From: Sphingomonas sp. SUN039 | GTDB taxonomy: Bacteria > Pseudomonadota > Alphaproteobacteria > Sphingomonadales > Sphingomonadaceae | Direction: 5' to 3' | Length of the DNA stretch: 64,000 bases | Assembly (NCBI RefSeq): GCF_024758725.1 | Contig: NZ_CP096972.1 | Location: forward strand, 3,330,001 to 3,394,000 | In this document: one piece after another, positions 48,796 to 57,664 of the stretch | Position numbering within the stretch: position 1 is the first letter of the stretch | How the letters are laid out: every line of letters starts with the position of its first letter | Notes under the pieces: generated by a model | Seen by the model: the letters and a program-made list of their open reading frames with translations, nothing else | The model's database searches: none | What the model was told of the DNA's origin: nothing | Made by a program: the position numbers and the translations under genes

Positions 48796-50070
48796 TCAGT
48801 AGCGTGGTTTCGCCGCACTGAAAGCAGGATCGTATTTGCGCATCTGGCCCCCGTCGTCGCGGCTGCGGATGGCGATGCGGTTGAACGTGGCATGGGCACG
48901 CGCCAGCCGGTCGCGGTCGAGCGTCACGCCGAGCCCCGGGCTATCGCCGACCGCGATACAGCCGTTGGAGAATGCGATCTTGCCGCCGGTGACGACTTCG
49001 TCGGCGTCCTCGACCCATGGATAATGTGTGTCGCAGGCATAGGTCAGGTCGGGCGTCGCCGCTGCCAAATGGCTCATCGCCATCAGGCTGATGCCGAGGT
49101 GCGAGTTGGAATGCATCGACAGACCCAGACCGAATGTGCGGCACATCGCTGCCAGATGCTGGCTCGCGCGCAAGCCGCCCCAGTAATGATGGTCCGACAG
49201 CACGATCTGGACCGCGTCGATGGAAACGCTGCGCCGCAGCTGGTCGAAATCGGTCACTACCATGTTCGTTGCGAGCGGCAGGCCCGTGCGCCGGTGGAGT
49301 TCGGCCATTGCATCGAGCCCGTCGACCGGGTCTTCATAATATTCGATCAGCGGGCCGAGTTCCTCGGCACACGCCAGCGCGGTTTCCATCGACCAGGCAC
49401 CATTGGGATCGATGCGAAGCGGCAAGCCGGGAAAGGCTTTGGCCAGCGCGACGATGCTCGCCACTTCGGTCGCCGGGGGCAATGTTCCGGCCTTCAGCTT
49501 GATGCTGCCGAAACCATGTGCGGCAATCATCCGCTGCGCCTGTTCGACGATCTGTGCCGGTGTGACCGCTTCGCCCCAGTCGTCGGGGGTTTCTTCCGTC
49601 TCGACATGCCGGGCGTATTTGAAAAACAGATAGGCGCTGAACGGCACCTCGCGTCGCACGGCGCCGCCGAGCAGCGCATGCAGCGGCACTCGGGCATGCT
49701 GCGCCTGCAGGTCGAGCAGCGCGACCTCCAAGGCCGAAACGCTGTTCGCGATCAGCTTGGCCGGATGCGATCCGGGTGCAAGTTCGGCCCCGGGCGCGGC
49801 TTGCGGCAAGCCGGCGACGGCCTGTTCGACCAAGCGGACCAGGCCGTTGAGATCGAAGATATCGAGGCCCGGCAGCAGCTGCGCGACCGCTTCGAATGCT
49901 GTCAGCGCAGGGGCATCGCCATAGCTTTCGCCGAGCCCGACCAGCCCCTCCCCGGTTTCGACCTCGATAATCGAGCGCAGCGCATAAGGCTCATGGATGC
50001 CGGCCGCGTTCAGCAGCGGCGGGTCGCGGAACGCGATCGGCGTGACGCGAACCCGGGTAATGCTTGGCAC
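48796..50070 (-). CDS. Enolase-superfamily acid-sugar dehydratase (glucarate dehydratase-like)
   Basis: 424 residues with the glucarate-dehydratase-like pattern: RVTPIAFRDPPLLNAAGIHEPY at the N-terminal capping domain, the base in FGSIKLKAGTLPP (KxK), metal ligands in LRIDPNGAWSMET and IEYYEDPVDGLDAM, and the dyad in GLGLSMHSNSHLGISLMAM. It differs from the GudD at 42459 in lacking the [10 protein letters not shown] capping loop and having a longer 80s loop, so its acid-sugar substrate probably differs. Divergent from the talarate-type dehydratase with 162 bp between starts. Confidence 0.88.
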   Translation of the reverse strand: MPSITRVRVTPIAFRDPPLLNAAGIHEPYALRSIIEVETGEGLVGLGESYGDAPALTAFEAVAQLLPGLDIFDLNGLVRLVEQAVAGLPQAAPGAELAPGSHPAKLIANSVSALEVALLDLQAQHARVPLHALLGGAVRREVPFSAYLFFKYARHVETEETPDDWGEAVTPAQIVEQAQRMIAAHGFGSIKLKAGTLPPATEVASIVALAKAFPGLPLRIDPNGAWSMETALACAEELGPLIEYYEDPVDGLDAMAELHRRTGLPLATNMVVTDFDQLRRSVSIDAVQIVLSDHHYWGGLRASQHLAAMCRTFGLGLSMHSNSHLGISLMAMSHLAAATPDLTYACDTHYPWVEDADEVVTGGKIAFSNGCIAVGDSPGLGVTLDRDRLARAHATFNRIAIRSRDDGGQMRKYDPAFSAAKPRY

Positions 50071-50232
50071 TTGCTTCCCCCTTTTCGCTGACTTCTATCG
50101 CTGGCTTCGATACCCGAATGACAGGGTCTGACCCCGGCATCAATGCGGAATGCCTATCGTTCGATGCTATCGCCTTGCTTGATCGGGGGCGTGCCGTTGC
50201 TAGGCGGAGCGGGTCGAATAAAGGAGCGGACC

Positions 50233-51381
50233 ATGTCAGCCGACCGTATCGCCGAAGTCCGGATCAGCCTCGCTTTCCTGCCGCTCGCGCAGCCGATCAG
50301 CGACGCAAAGGTGCTGACCGGACGGCAGAAGCCGCTGACGCAGGTCGCGATGCTATTTGCCGAAATCACTACAGTCGACGGGCACGAAGGTATGGGCTTC
50401 AGCTATTCCAAGCGCGCAGGCGGTCCCGGCATGTACGCCCATGCCCGCGAGATCGGGCCGGACCTGGTCGGCGAAGACCCCAGTGATATTGCGCGACTGT
50501 GGACCAAACTCGTCTGGGCCGGAGCGTCGGTCGGCCGGTCGGGCCTGTCGGTACAGGCGATTGCGGCGTTCGACAATGCGCTCTGGGATTTGAAGGCAAA
50601 ACGGGCAGGGCTAAGTCTCGCCAAGCTGCTCGGTGCGCAGCGTGACGGCGTACCCTGTTACAATACTTCAGGGGGGTTTCTGTCGAGCCCTATCGACGAA
50701 GTGCTCGACAATGTCGAGGCCTCGATCGCGAGCGGAATCGGCGGCATCAAGATCAAGGTCGGCCATCCCGATGCGAAAGTCGACCTCGCGCGGCTCGAAG
50801 CGGTTGCCAGGCGGATCGATGGGCGGGTCGCGCTGATGGTCGATGCCAACCAGCAATGGGACCGGGCGAGCGCACTCCGCATGGGCCGCGCGATGGAGCA
50901 ATACGGGCTGGTGTGGATCGAGGAGCCGCTCGACGCCTATGATGTCGAGGGCCATGCCGCACTGGCTGCGGCACTCGATACGCCGGTCGCCTCGGGCGAG
51001 ATGCTCGTCTGCGCGGCCGAGCATTTCGCGATGATTCGCAGCAACGCCGTCGATTTCATCCAGCCCGATGCGGCGCGCGTCGGCGGGATCACCCAGTTCC
51101 AGCGGGTAACCGCCATGGCGCAGGAGGCGCAGCTCGCGCTCGCGCCGCATTTCGCGATGGAACTGCACCTCCATCTGTCGGCAGCCTATCCGCATGCGGC
51201 ATGGGTGGAACATTTCGACTGGCTCGACCCGCTGTTCAACGAGCGGCAGATGATCGTGGATGGCAGGATGGTCGTCAGCGAACGGCCGGGTCTCGGCGTC
51301 AGCCTGAGCGGCCAGGCACGGGCGTGGACCGTCCAGTCTTGCAGCATCGATAGCACAGGAACGCGCGACAGCGTCCATTGA
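50233..51381 (+). CDS. Mandelate-racemase-family dehydratase, L-talarate/galactarate dehydratase type
   Basis: 382 residues from ATG 50233 with AAGGAG seven bases upstream. Capping domain RISLAFLPLAQPISDAKVLTG-like block, the KxK bases in GIGGIKIKVGHPD, metal ligands in ALMVDANQQWD, LVWIEEPLDAYD and ASGEMLVCAAEHF, and the His base in LALAPHFAMELHLHLSAAYP. This combination resembles the Salmonella L-talarate/galactarate dehydratase, which makes 5-keto-4-deoxyglucarate, the substrate of KdgD. So galactarate could enter the same downstream route. Followed 109 bp later by the TonB receptor. Confidence 0.85.
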   Translation: MSADRIAEVRISLAFLPLAQPISDAKVLTGRQKPLTQVAMLFAEITTVDGHEGMGFSYSKRAGGPGMYAHAREIGPDLVGEDPSDIARLWTKLVWAGASVGRSGLSVQAIAAFDNALWDLKAKRAGLSLAKLLGAQRDGVPCYNTSGGFLSSPIDEVLDNVEASIASGIGGIKIKVGHPDAKVDLARLEAVARRIDGRVALMVDANQQWDRASALRMGRAMEQYGLVWIEEPLDAYDVEGHAALAAALDTPVASGEMLVCAAEHFAMIRSNAVDFIQPDAARVGGITQFQRVTAMAQEAQLALAPHFAMELHLHLSAAYPHAAWVEHFDWLDPLFNERQMIVDGRMVVSERPGLGVSLSGQARAWTVQSCSIDSTGTRDSVH

Positions 51382-51490
51382 TACCCGCTACGGATTGGTC
51401 GATTGCCGCTGTGCATTGGACGCCGATGCGGTCCTGCGAGCAAAGCATCCTCAAACAGGCCCTAGTGGGCCGCAGGACCTTGGGGAGGTT

Positions 51491-54328
51491 ATGATGTCGA
51501 CACGGGCCGCCGTTCGAATTGCCTTGTTGTGCGGAGCGGGCGTAGTCGCCAGCCTGCCGGGTCACGCTTTGGCTCAATCGGCACCAGCGCCCGCCGAGGA
51601 GGCGGCACCGGCTGCCCCCGAAATCATCGTCACCGGCACCCGCGTGAAGCGCGACGGCTATGACGCGCCGACACCGCTGACGGTGGTCGGCGAGGAGGCG
51701 ATCCGTAAGGCCGCGCCCACCAATATCGCCGATTTCGTCAATCAGCTGCCGCAGCTCGTCGGCAGCACGACGCCGCGTACGACCGCCGGCACAACCAGCC
51801 AGAGCGTTGCCGGCCTGAACCTGTTGTCGCTGCGCGGTCTGGGTTCCAACCGTACGCTCGTCCTGCTCGACGGCCAGCGCATTGCGCCATCGACGCAGGA
51901 CGGGTCGGTCGACGTCAACAATGTTCCCTCGGCGCTGCTCTCGCGGGTCGATGTAGTCACCGGCGGCGCCTCGGCAGCCTATGGGTCGGACGCGGTCGCC
52001 GGTGTCGTCAACTTCATCATCGACGGCAAGTTCGAAGGTCTCAAGGCCAATCTGATGGCCGGGATCACCGACCGCGGCGACAACAAAAACTACCAGCTGA
52101 GCGCGGCATTCGGTGCCTCGTTCGCCGACGGTCGCGGCCATATCCTGGTGTCAGGCGAGCATCAGCATGAAGACGGCATCGACATTCTCGATCCCGCCAC
52201 CCGCAACTGGTACAACTACACCTACCTCGTGCCGAACCCGGCCTATACGGCGACCAACGGCCAGCCGCTGCAGATTGTCACGAGCAACGTATATTACAGC
52301 TTGCTGGCGCAAGGCGGGCTGATTCTGAACACCGCGCTGCGCGGGCGGACCTTCGGCAGCGCCGGCACGCCGCGCACGTTCAACTATGGCACGCTGACCG
52401 TCAATTCCGCGATCACCAGCAGCAATTTCATGATCGGCGGCGACGTCTGGAACGAGGGCAATGTCGTCGCGCTCACACCGCGCATCGACCGCGACAATCT
52501 GTGGGGCCGGTTCAGTTACGACTTTTCCGACCTGTTCAAGCTGTCGCTGGAAGGGTCCTACGGTCGCACGCACACGATCAACAGCGCGGCCTATCAGCGC
52601 TACGCCAATGCCGCAGCGCCCTTTGCAGCGCTGTCGTTCAGCAACCCGTTCCTGCCCGCCAGTGTGCGGACACAGGCGGCCGGGCTGGGACTCGCCAACT
52701 CGACCTTCCGCTACGGCTATTCGGCGTTCGATCTGGGGCGGCCGGTCAACGACAATACGCGCCAAACCTATCGCTTCGTCGGGACGCTGTCGGGCGAATT
52801 CGCCCCCGGCTGGTCGTACAACGCCTATTACCAGTACGGGCGCACGGATCTCGAAATCAATCTGAAGAATACCACCAATCGCGCCAACATCACCCTCGCT
52901 GTCGATGCCGTCACCAATGGCAACGGCCAGATCGTCTGCCGCTCGACGCTGACCAACCCGACCAACGGCTGCGTGCCGCTCAACGTTTTCGGTATCGGCG
53001 TGGCGAGCCCTGCCGCGATCGCCTATGTGCAGGGCACGGCGTGGCAGACGCAGCAGATCACGCAGCAGGTGGCGGCGCTCGCGATCAACGGCGAACCCTT
53101 CCACACCTGGGCCGGGCCGGTGTCGCTCGCCATGGGCATCGAACAGCGCACCGAGCGCGCCGACGCGGTCGGTGACACGATCTCGCTCGCCAACGGCTGG
53201 TACAACGGCAATTTCAAGACCAACTCGGGCAGCTACCGCGTCCAGGAAGGCTTTGCCGAAGTCGTCGTGCCGCTGGCTCGCGACTCGTTCCTCGGCGACC
53301 GCCTCGACTTCAATGGCGCCGTGCGCGTCACGAAGTATAGCACGGCGGGCACTGTCACGACCTGGAAGGCCGGTCTGACCTACCAGCCGATCCCCGACCT
53401 GATGTTCCGTGCGGTCAAGTCGCGTGACATTCGCGCGCCCAGCATCACAGAGCTGTACGCGGCGGGGTCGTCGCAATCGGTCGACGTCGTCGATCCGCAA
53501 CGCGGCGGCATCGTTACCCGTGTCGTGCAGGTGACCGACGGCAACACCGCGCTGACGCCCGAAAAGGCCGATACGCTCGGACTCGGCGTGGTGGTGAAAC
53601 CGCGCTTCCTGCCCGGCTTCACCGCATCGTTCGACTATTACAACATCCGTCTCAACGACGCGATCACGGCCCTGTCGCCGAATGAAATTGCCGCGCGGTG
53701 CTTTGCCGGCGAAACCGTACTATGCGGCTTCATCCAGCGCGACACGGCGGGTGTCATCACGCAAATCCGGCGCGTGCCGGTCAACGTCGCCAATCTGCGC
53801 GTGCGCGGTTTCGATATCGACGCGACCTACCGGCTGCCCTTGTCCGAAATCTTTGCCAAGGCGGGTGGCACGCTGACGCTGCGCTTCCTCGCCAGCCGGG
53901 CGCTCAACTATGCCTTCACCAACAGCGGCGTGACCAATGAAGCGGTCGGCGAGAATGGCGGACCGCAGGCAAGCCCCGCCGTGCCGCGCTGGCGCACCTA
54001 CAGCACGCTCGGCTATGACGATGCGCGCTCGACGTTCCAGCTGACGATGCGGACGATCAGTTCGGGCGTTTATGACGTCAACTGGAAGAGCGGCGTCGAT
54101 ATCGACAACAACTATATCGCGGCCGTGAAATATTTCGATCTCGCAGGCAGCTATCGCCTGTTCGGCGAGCCCCGCAAGGGTGTCGAAGCCTATTTCCGTG
54201 TCGATAACCTCTTCGACCAGGCACCGCCGGTCGTCGGAGGCAACAACGCGAGCGCCATACAGACCAACGTCGGCCTGTATGACACGATCGGTCGCGCCTA
54301 TCGCATCGGCGTGCGGGTCCGTTATTGA
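51491..54328 (+). CDS. TonB-dependent receptor
   Basis: About 945 residues. ATGs at 51491 and 51494 follow GGGGAGG; the second has the better spacing. Signal peptide (RIALLCGAGVVASLPGHALA), then an Ala/Pro/Glu linker and the TonB box/plug start PEIIVTGTRVKRDGYD. The plug (about 60-180) has LNLLSLRGLGSNRTLVLLDGQR and SRVDVVTGGASAAYGSDAVAGVVNFI. The rest is a 22-strand barrel ending RIGVRVRY with a terminal aromatic. The position in the sugar-acid cluster next to the carrier suggests uptake of a sugar-acid oligomer or glycoconjugate; the ligand is not known. Confidence 0.94.
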   Translation: MMSTRAAVRIALLCGAGVVASLPGHALAQSAPAPAEEAAPAAPEIIVTGTRVKRDGYDAPTPLTVVGEEAIRKAAPTNIADFVNQLPQLVGSTTPRTTAGTTSQSVAGLNLLSLRGLGSNRTLVLLDGQRIAPSTQDGSVDVNNVPSALLSRVDVVTGGASAAYGSDAVAGVVNFIIDGKFEGLKANLMAGITDRGDNKNYQLSAAFGASFADGRGHILVSGEHQHEDGIDILDPATRNWYNYTYLVPNPAYTATNGQPLQIVTSNVYYSLLAQGGLILNTALRGRTFGSAGTPRTFNYGTLTVNSAITSSNFMIGGDVWNEGNVVALTPRIDRDNLWGRFSYDFSDLFKLSLEGSYGRTHTINSAAYQRYANAAAPFAALSFSNPFLPASVRTQAAGLGLANSTFRYGYSAFDLGRPVNDNTRQTYRFVGTLSGEFAPGWSYNAYYQYGRTDLEINLKNTTNRANITLAVDAVTNGNGQIVCRSTLTNPTNGCVPLNVFGIGVASPAAIAYVQGTAWQTQQITQQVAALAINGEPFHTWAGPVSLAMGIEQRTERADAVGDTISLANGWYNGNFKTNSGSYRVQEGFAEVVVPLARDSFLGDRLDFNGAVRVTKYSTAGTVTTWKAGLTYQPIPDLMFRAVKSRDIRAPSITELYAAGSSQSVDVVDPQRGGIVTRVVQVTDGNTALTPEKADTLGLGVVVKPRFLPGFTASFDYYNIRLNDAITALSPNEIAARCFAGETVLCGFIQRDTAGVITQIRRVPVNVANLRVRGFDIDATYRLPLSEIFAKAGGTLTLRFLASRALNYAFTNSGVTNEAVGENGGPQASPAVPRWRTYSTLGYDDARSTFQLTMRTISSGVYDVNWKSGVDIDNNYIAAVKYFDLAGSYRLFGEPRKGVEAYFRVDNLFDQAPPVVGGNNASAIQTNVGLYDTIGRAYRIGVRVRY

Positions 54329-54359
54329 TCGTCTAACGCATGCTTCCGGGAGAGAGACG

Positions 54360-55673
54360 ATGACGGAAGCGACACGAGCGGGGCGGGTCCGCTGGACCGT
54401 GCTGGCGATGCTGTTTGCCGTGACGGTGATCAACTATGCCGACCGCGCAACGCTGTCCCTGGCCGCCCCCTTCCTGTCGAAGGATCTGGGCATCGACAAG
54501 CTTCAGCTGGGGATTGTGTTCTCCGCCTTCGGCTGGTCCTATGTCGTCGCGCAAATCCCGGGCGGATGGCTGCTCGACCGCTATGGTGCCCGGCGTGTCT
54601 ATTTCGCGGCGATCGCGTTATGGTCGCTGTTCACCGCGATGCAGGGCGGCGTGGTGTGGCTGAGCGGCGCGACGGCGATCTCCGCGCTGTTTGCCTTCCG
54701 CTTTCTCGTCGGATTTGCCGAGGCACCGTCGTTTCCGGGCAATGCGCGGCTGGTTGCGGCGTGGTTCCCCGCCAAGGAGCGCGGCACGGCATCGGCCATC
54801 TTCAATGCCGCGCAATATTTCGCGACCGTCCTGTTCGCGCCGATCATGGGCCTGATTATTGCCGGATTCGGCTGGCCCTGGGTGTTCGTGTTCATGGGCG
54901 CGTTGGGGATGATCGCATCGGCGGTGTGGCTCAAGGTCATCTTCGAACCGCGCCGCCATCCCCGGCTGGGGCAGGCCGAACTGGCGTTGATCGCCGAGGG
55001 CGGTGCGCTGGTCGATCCGGTCGAACCGACAGCCAAGGTTCCCGACGGCGACATGCGGCGCAAGCTCGGCATCCTGCTCGGCACCCGCACCTTGTGGGGC
55101 CTCTACCTCGGACAGTTTTTTATCAACACATTGACCTACTTCTTCATCACCTGGTTCCCCGTCTATCTCGTCGAGGAGCGCGGGTTGTCGGTGGTCAAGG
55201 CAGGCCTGTTCGCCACCGTTCCGGCGCTGTGCGGCTTTGCGGGCGGCGTGCTCGGCGGCATCTTCTCCGACTGGCTGTTGCGCAGGGGCGCGACGCTCAC
55301 GATCGCACGCAAGGTGCCGGTGGTGGCGGGGATGCTGCTCGCGCTGGCGATCCTCGGCTGCAACTATGTCGACTCGAACCTGATGATCCTGCTGTTCATG
55401 AGCCTCGCGTTTTTCGGCAAGGGGATCGGCGCGCTCGGCTGGGCAGTGATGTCCGACGTCGCGCCGCGCGATTGCGCAGGGCTGAGCGGTGGCATCTTCA
55501 ACATGTTCGGCAATATTTCGTCGATCGTCACGCCGATCGTGATCGGGCTGATCCTTAAGCAAACCGGCTCGTTCGATCTGGTATTGTCGCTGGTGGCCGC
55601 CTCGGCGCTCGCCGCCGCGCTCAGCTATCTGTTCGTGGTCGGCAAGATCGGCCGGCTGGGCGAACCAGCCTAA
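54360..55673 (+). CDS. MFS transporter, anion:cation symporter family (GudP-like)
   Basis: 437-residue inner-membrane symporter. ATG 54360 with GGGAGAGAG upstream, 31 bp after the TonB receptor stop. Helix 1 carries TVINYADRATLSLAAPFLSKDLG, close to the NYVDRATLS motif of the glucarate/galactarate carriers GudP/GarP. Other marks are GGWLLDRYGARRVY (motif A) and GFAEAPSFPGNARLVAAWFP. It likely takes the dehydratase substrates across the inner membrane after the TonB receptor passes them through the outer membrane. Confidence 0.88.
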   Translation: MTEATRAGRVRWTVLAMLFAVTVINYADRATLSLAAPFLSKDLGIDKLQLGIVFSAFGWSYVVAQIPGGWLLDRYGARRVYFAAIALWSLFTAMQGGVVWLSGATAISALFAFRFLVGFAEAPSFPGNARLVAAWFPAKERGTASAIFNAAQYFATVLFAPIMGLIIAGFGWPWVFVFMGALGMIASAVWLKVIFEPRRHPRLGQAELALIAEGGALVDPVEPTAKVPDGDMRRKLGILLGTRTLWGLYLGQFFINTLTYFFITWFPVYLVEERGLSVVKAGLFATVPALCGFAGGVLGGIFSDWLLRRGATLTIARKVPVVAGMLLALAILGCNYVDSNLMILLFMSLAFFGKGIGALGWAVMSDVAPRDCAGLSGGIFNMFGNISSIVTPIVIGLILKQTGSFDLVLSLVAASALAAALSYLFVVGKIGRLGEPA

Positions 55674-56704
55674 TCCGACGCCTTGCCCATACGCGCGAGC
55701 TGGACGCGCGAGCATCCGCTCATCACCTGCATATAACGCTGGTAGCGCGCGGCCCCATAGACATAGGGATGACGCCCGCCGGTCGCGCCGTAGCGGATCA
55801 GAGCCTGCTTCTCGTTCGCCGCCATATGGACCGGGTGGTTGGTCACCAGCACATCGACGCCGGTGGCCTTGGTCAGGGCCTGCCAGCGCGCCAGCGAAAC
55901 GAGCTGCTGGCGCACCGAAGCTTCGTCCTGCCCGCCGCCGGTGCCGCCCATCAGGCCTGCCATATGGCGGACGCCCTTGTCGAACACCGGGAACAGCAGC
56001 GACAAGACGCCGGGCGTATGGCCGGGCGTGACGTAAAGCCGGATGCTCGTGCCACCGAGCGCAACCGTGTCGCCGTCCTTGGCGACGATGTCACGCTTCG
56101 GGGGAACCAGCCCCGCGAATGGCCCGCCACCGCGCTGTGGACTTTCCATCATCCGCCAGTCGGCTTCGGACGCCACGATCTTGGCGCCATAGATGTCCTG
56201 CAGATACTTCGCCCCGCCCCAGTGATCACCGTGTCCGTGGGTGATCAGCACATAGCGGATGCGCTTGGGATCGAGCCCCAACTTGACCAAATTCGGCACG
56301 ATGATCTCGCGCGCCTCGGCCTCGTTGTTGAGCGCATCGATCAGGATGATCCCCTCGGGCGTATCGAGGGCAAAGGCGGACACCGCATTCTGGCCGACCG
56401 AATAGAAATTGTCGAAGATTTTGGTCGCGGGTACCAGCCCGTCGTGCTGCACGCCGAACACCAGCTGGCGGTCGAGCGGACTGACCAGGCAGCGCCAGTT
56501 GAAATCGGCTTCGAGGTCGGCCCCCGCGATCTGCCGTGTCGCCGCCAGATGCCGCGCCACGCTCTTGGCGTCCTCCTGCGGGAAGTTGTTCTGGGCGGGA
56601 TAGGTTGCCGGTCCGCTCTCCTTCGCCTGGCCGTTCGCCATCGCCGGACCGAGGACGGCCAATGCGGCCAGCAGGGACATCCGGTGTGTCGTACGCATTG
56701 GCAT
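55670..56704 (-). CDS. Exported metallo-beta-lactamase-fold hydrolase, subclass B3-like
   Basis: 344 residues from ATG 56704 (GAGGAGG upstream). Signal peptide (MSLLAALAVLGPAMANGQA). Zn ligands: YVLITHGHGDHWGG (HxHxDH), YVTPGHTPGVLS (His196 equivalent) and VTNHPVHMAA (His263 equivalent), the B3 set. The pre-active-site FDNFYSVGQNAVSAFAL is also B3-like. Antibiotic hydrolysis is not implied; many such environmental homologues are uncharacterised, and a lactonase role on sugar-acid lactones is possible given the neighbours. Convergent with the GudP-like gene, 4-bp stop overlap. Confidence 0.87.
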   Translation of the reverse strand: MPMRTTHRMSLLAALAVLGPAMANGQAKESGPATYPAQNNFPQEDAKSVARHLAATRQIAGADLEADFNWRCLVSPLDRQLVFGVQHDGLVPATKIFDNFYSVGQNAVSAFALDTPEGIILIDALNNEAEAREIIVPNLVKLGLDPKRIRYVLITHGHGDHWGGAKYLQDIYGAKIVASEADWRMMESPQRGGGPFAGLVPPKRDIVAKDGDTVALGGTSIRLYVTPGHTPGVLSLLFPVFDKGVRHMAGLMGGTGGGQDEASVRQQLVSLARWQALTKATGVDVLVTNHPVHMAANEKQALIRYGATGGRHPYVYGAARYQRYMQVMSGCSRVQLARMGKASD

Positions 56705-56885
56705 TGAACGCCCTCCTCGACGGGTGGCCCTGGCACCCTCGGCATACGAACCTATTCTTGCAAAGCGGCCCTCGCCAATGCTGGCTTCTCATCGCTCGAT
56801 GCGACTCGCGGATAGGTCGGGCGAGGTACGACCGCAGTCCTCGAATGTGCGCTGCGAGTCTTCGGCCTAGCAATTATATCGAATG

Positions 56886-56900
56886 GAACATAATAAGAAC
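56886..56900 (+). promoter_or_regulatory. LexA (SOS) box of the imuA-imuB-dnaE2 operon
   Basis: GAAC-ATAATAA-GAAC is the complement form of GTTC-N7-GTTC. It ends 2 bp before the imuA ATG, leaving no room for a standard ribosome-binding site. LexA control of this cassette is established in Caulobacter and other bacteria. The box itself contains CATAAT (56889-56894), a fair -10 hexamer. Confidence 0.85.
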
Positions 56901-56902
56901 AT

Positions 56903-57664
56903 ATGATTCGACCTTTTCCTGTCCGGCACTGTCATCGAACCCTCCCGCGCGCGGTCGGTGGCAGTGCGGCTGTCGATCCTGTGTCGTTCGGTGTCGATGG
57001 AATCGACGCGCGCATCGGTGGCGGCTTGAGGCAAAGCGCATTGCATGAGGTTTTTGCCGCATCGGCTGCAGACGGCAGCGCCGCTGCGGGCTTTGCGGTC
57101 ATGATTGCCATGCGGGCCAGTGTTTCCGGCCGTCCGGTCATCTGGGTGCGCGAACAGCGTTGTGGGCCCCATAGCGGACACCTTTATGCTGCCGGTCTTG
57201 TCGAATTGGGGTTCGATCCCGACGATCTCATTTTGATCGAGGCACCCGATGTGCGGGCCGTGCTTCGCGCCGGGGCGGACATCGTCAAATGCCGACAGGT
57301 CGGCGCGGTCGTTATCGAACCCAGGGGAAAGGCACCGCTGCTCGACCTGACAGCCTCGCGCAGGCTTTCGATGGCGGCGGCGGTATCCGGCGTGCTGACA
57401 TTGGTGCTGCGCGTCGATGCCGAGCCTGCACCCAGTGCCGCCCAAACGCGGTGGCAGGTGGCAGCGGCCCCTTCTTCGCCGCTTGCTGCCAATGCCCCCG
57501 GTGCACCCGCTTTCGATATCGCCCTGCTGCGCCACCGCGGCGGCATTGCCGGGTTCGAGGCCCGTCTGGAGTGGAACCGTGATACAAGAAGCTTCACGCC
57601 GCTATCTGGCGGTGTTCCTGCCGTTCCTGCCGTCGGAGCGGATCAAGCGCGAAAAGCCGCCTGA
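56903..57664 (+). CDS. imuA: SOS mutasome protein ImuA
   Basis: 253-residue RecA-like protein, part of the ImuA-ImuB-DnaE2 translesion system behind damage-induced mutagenesis. N-terminal VSFGVDGIDARIGGGLRQSALHEVFA is the family start, and WVREQRCGPHSGHLYAAGLVELGFDPDDLILIEA follows; the C-terminus has FDIALLRHRGGIAGFEARLEWNRDTRSF. No complete Walker A is seen, as usual for ImuA. ATG 56903 lies 2 bp from the LexA box. The imuB start lies 86 bp inside its 3' end. Confidence 0.93.
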   Translation: MIRPFPVRHCHRTLPRAVGGSAAVDPVSFGVDGIDARIGGGLRQSALHEVFAASAADGSAAAGFAVMIAMRASVSGRPVIWVREQRCGPHSGHLYAAGLVELGFDPDDLILIEAPDVRAVLRAGADIVKCRQVGAVVIEPRGKAPLLDLTASRRLSMAAAVSGVLTLVLRVDAEPAPSAAQTRWQVAAAPSSPLAANAPGAPAFDIALLRHRGGIAGFEARLEWNRDTRSFTPLSGGVPAVPAVGADQARKAA

